This document shows positions 5,099-5,118 of a stretch of DNA of 5,118 bases, piece by piece. Position 1 is the first letter of the stretch; the number at the start of each line of letters is the position of its first letter. Origin of the DNA: an uncultured Clostridia bacterium. GTDB lineage: Bacteria; Bacillota_A; Clostridia; TANB77; CAG-508. Below the pieces are notes generated by a model. That model searched no databases. It saw nothing but the letters and a program-made list of their open reading frames with translations, and had not been told where the DNA came from. A program made the translations under genes and the position numbers. The DNA lies in the NCBI GenBank assembly GCA_944392525.1, contig CALXXB010000076.1, forward strand, positions 1 to 5,118, in the 5' to 3' direction.

Positions 5099-5118
5099 CT
5101 TTTCAGAAAATTTTCTAA

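Larger units (their letters stand above)
4803..5118 (-). ncRNA. 3' part of a large structured non-coding RNA, family not recognised
   Basis: This 316-base stretch has no plausible protein gene on either strand, carries GC-rich blocks unlike its AT-rich surroundings, and ends in a leftward terminator. Read on the minus strand I see, 5' to 3': a 12-bp hairpin (5098-5075) with one G-U; an 8-bp hairpin (5072-5065 with 5057-5050) with one G-U; an alternative 8-bp pairing of 5084-5077 with 5022-5015; two tandem 29-nt repeats, each with a 5-bp hairpin and 6-nt loop; an 8-bp long-range helix (4927-4920 with 4841-4834) enclosing a TTGCG/CGCAA hairpin; and the terminator stacked directly on that helix. 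Several helices need G-U pairs that exist only on this strand. I saw no hallmarks of tmRNA, RNase P, SRP RNA, tRNA or rRNA. A ROOL- or GOLLD-like large phage/mobile-element RNA is possible but unsupported by a sequence match. The 5' end and promoter are probably beyond 5118. Confidence 0.65.

Noticed and set aside
5105..5116. Short palindrome AGAAAATTTTCT near the right edge
   Set aside because: It is AT-only apart from its outer G and C, short, and at the window limit; it may be part of the RNA's 5' region but cannot be interpreted without flanking sequence.
4803..5118. tmRNA, RNase P RNA, SRP RNA or 6S RNA
   Set aside because: I could not find a CCA-ending tRNA-like domain, RNase P core motifs, the SRP Alu/apical-loop motifs or a simple 6S rod with a central bubble. 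The window may lack the 5' part, so this is not final.
4803..5118. Guide RNA of an IS200/IS605 TnpB or IscB element, or a retron RNA
   Set aside because: No TnpB, IscB or reverse transcriptase gene lies in the window, and the RNA ends in a terminator facing convergent genes.

Overview
The window is AT-rich throughout. It uses mostly TAA stops (one TAG), strong AGGAGG-type ribosome binding sites and TTGACA/TATAAT-type promoters. This fits a low-GC Firmicute, most likely a Clostridia-type anaerobe; I cannot name a species from the sequence.

Left part (1-1028): the 3' two thirds or less of a P1B-type heavy-metal ATPase of the Zn/Cd/Pb class, followed by an intrinsic terminator. The -35 box of the next promoter lies inside that terminator hairpin. 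Middle part (1029-1920): a small membrane-anchored protein of unknown function. Immediately after its TAG, in the same frame, comes the orphaned C-terminal end of an AlbA/RecG-like ATP-binding regulator (HATPase_c_4 tail, NYT-repeat linker, winged helix) with no start signal. This looks like a deletion or insertion scar at the edge of an accessory segment. A bidirectional terminator closes the stretch.

Right-centre (1922-4799): a compact divergent module. A minimal XRE repressor reads leftward. A three-gene operon reads rightward: a three-TM membrane protein with a cytosolic beta-rich N-terminal domain, a 449-residue HExxH (ImmA/IrrE-like) metallopeptidase, and a 63-residue four-cysteine protein. 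The shared intergenic region has two extended -10 promoters and a 22-bp imperfect palindrome between them, a good candidate operator for the XRE protein. The arrangement suggests a repressed stress, defence or mobile-element module, but no gene here has a function I can name with certainty.

Right end (4803-5118): no protein gene. Instead there is a densely structured, more GC-rich stretch that I interpret as the 3' part of a large non-coding RNA transcribed leftward. It ends in an intrinsic terminator that works only on the minus strand. Several helices, including two tandem 29-nt repeat hairpins, contain A-C mismatches on the plus strand that become G-U pairs on the minus strand. I do not recognise the family. 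The RNA's 5' end is probably outside the window. This and the protease module are the most interesting parts.
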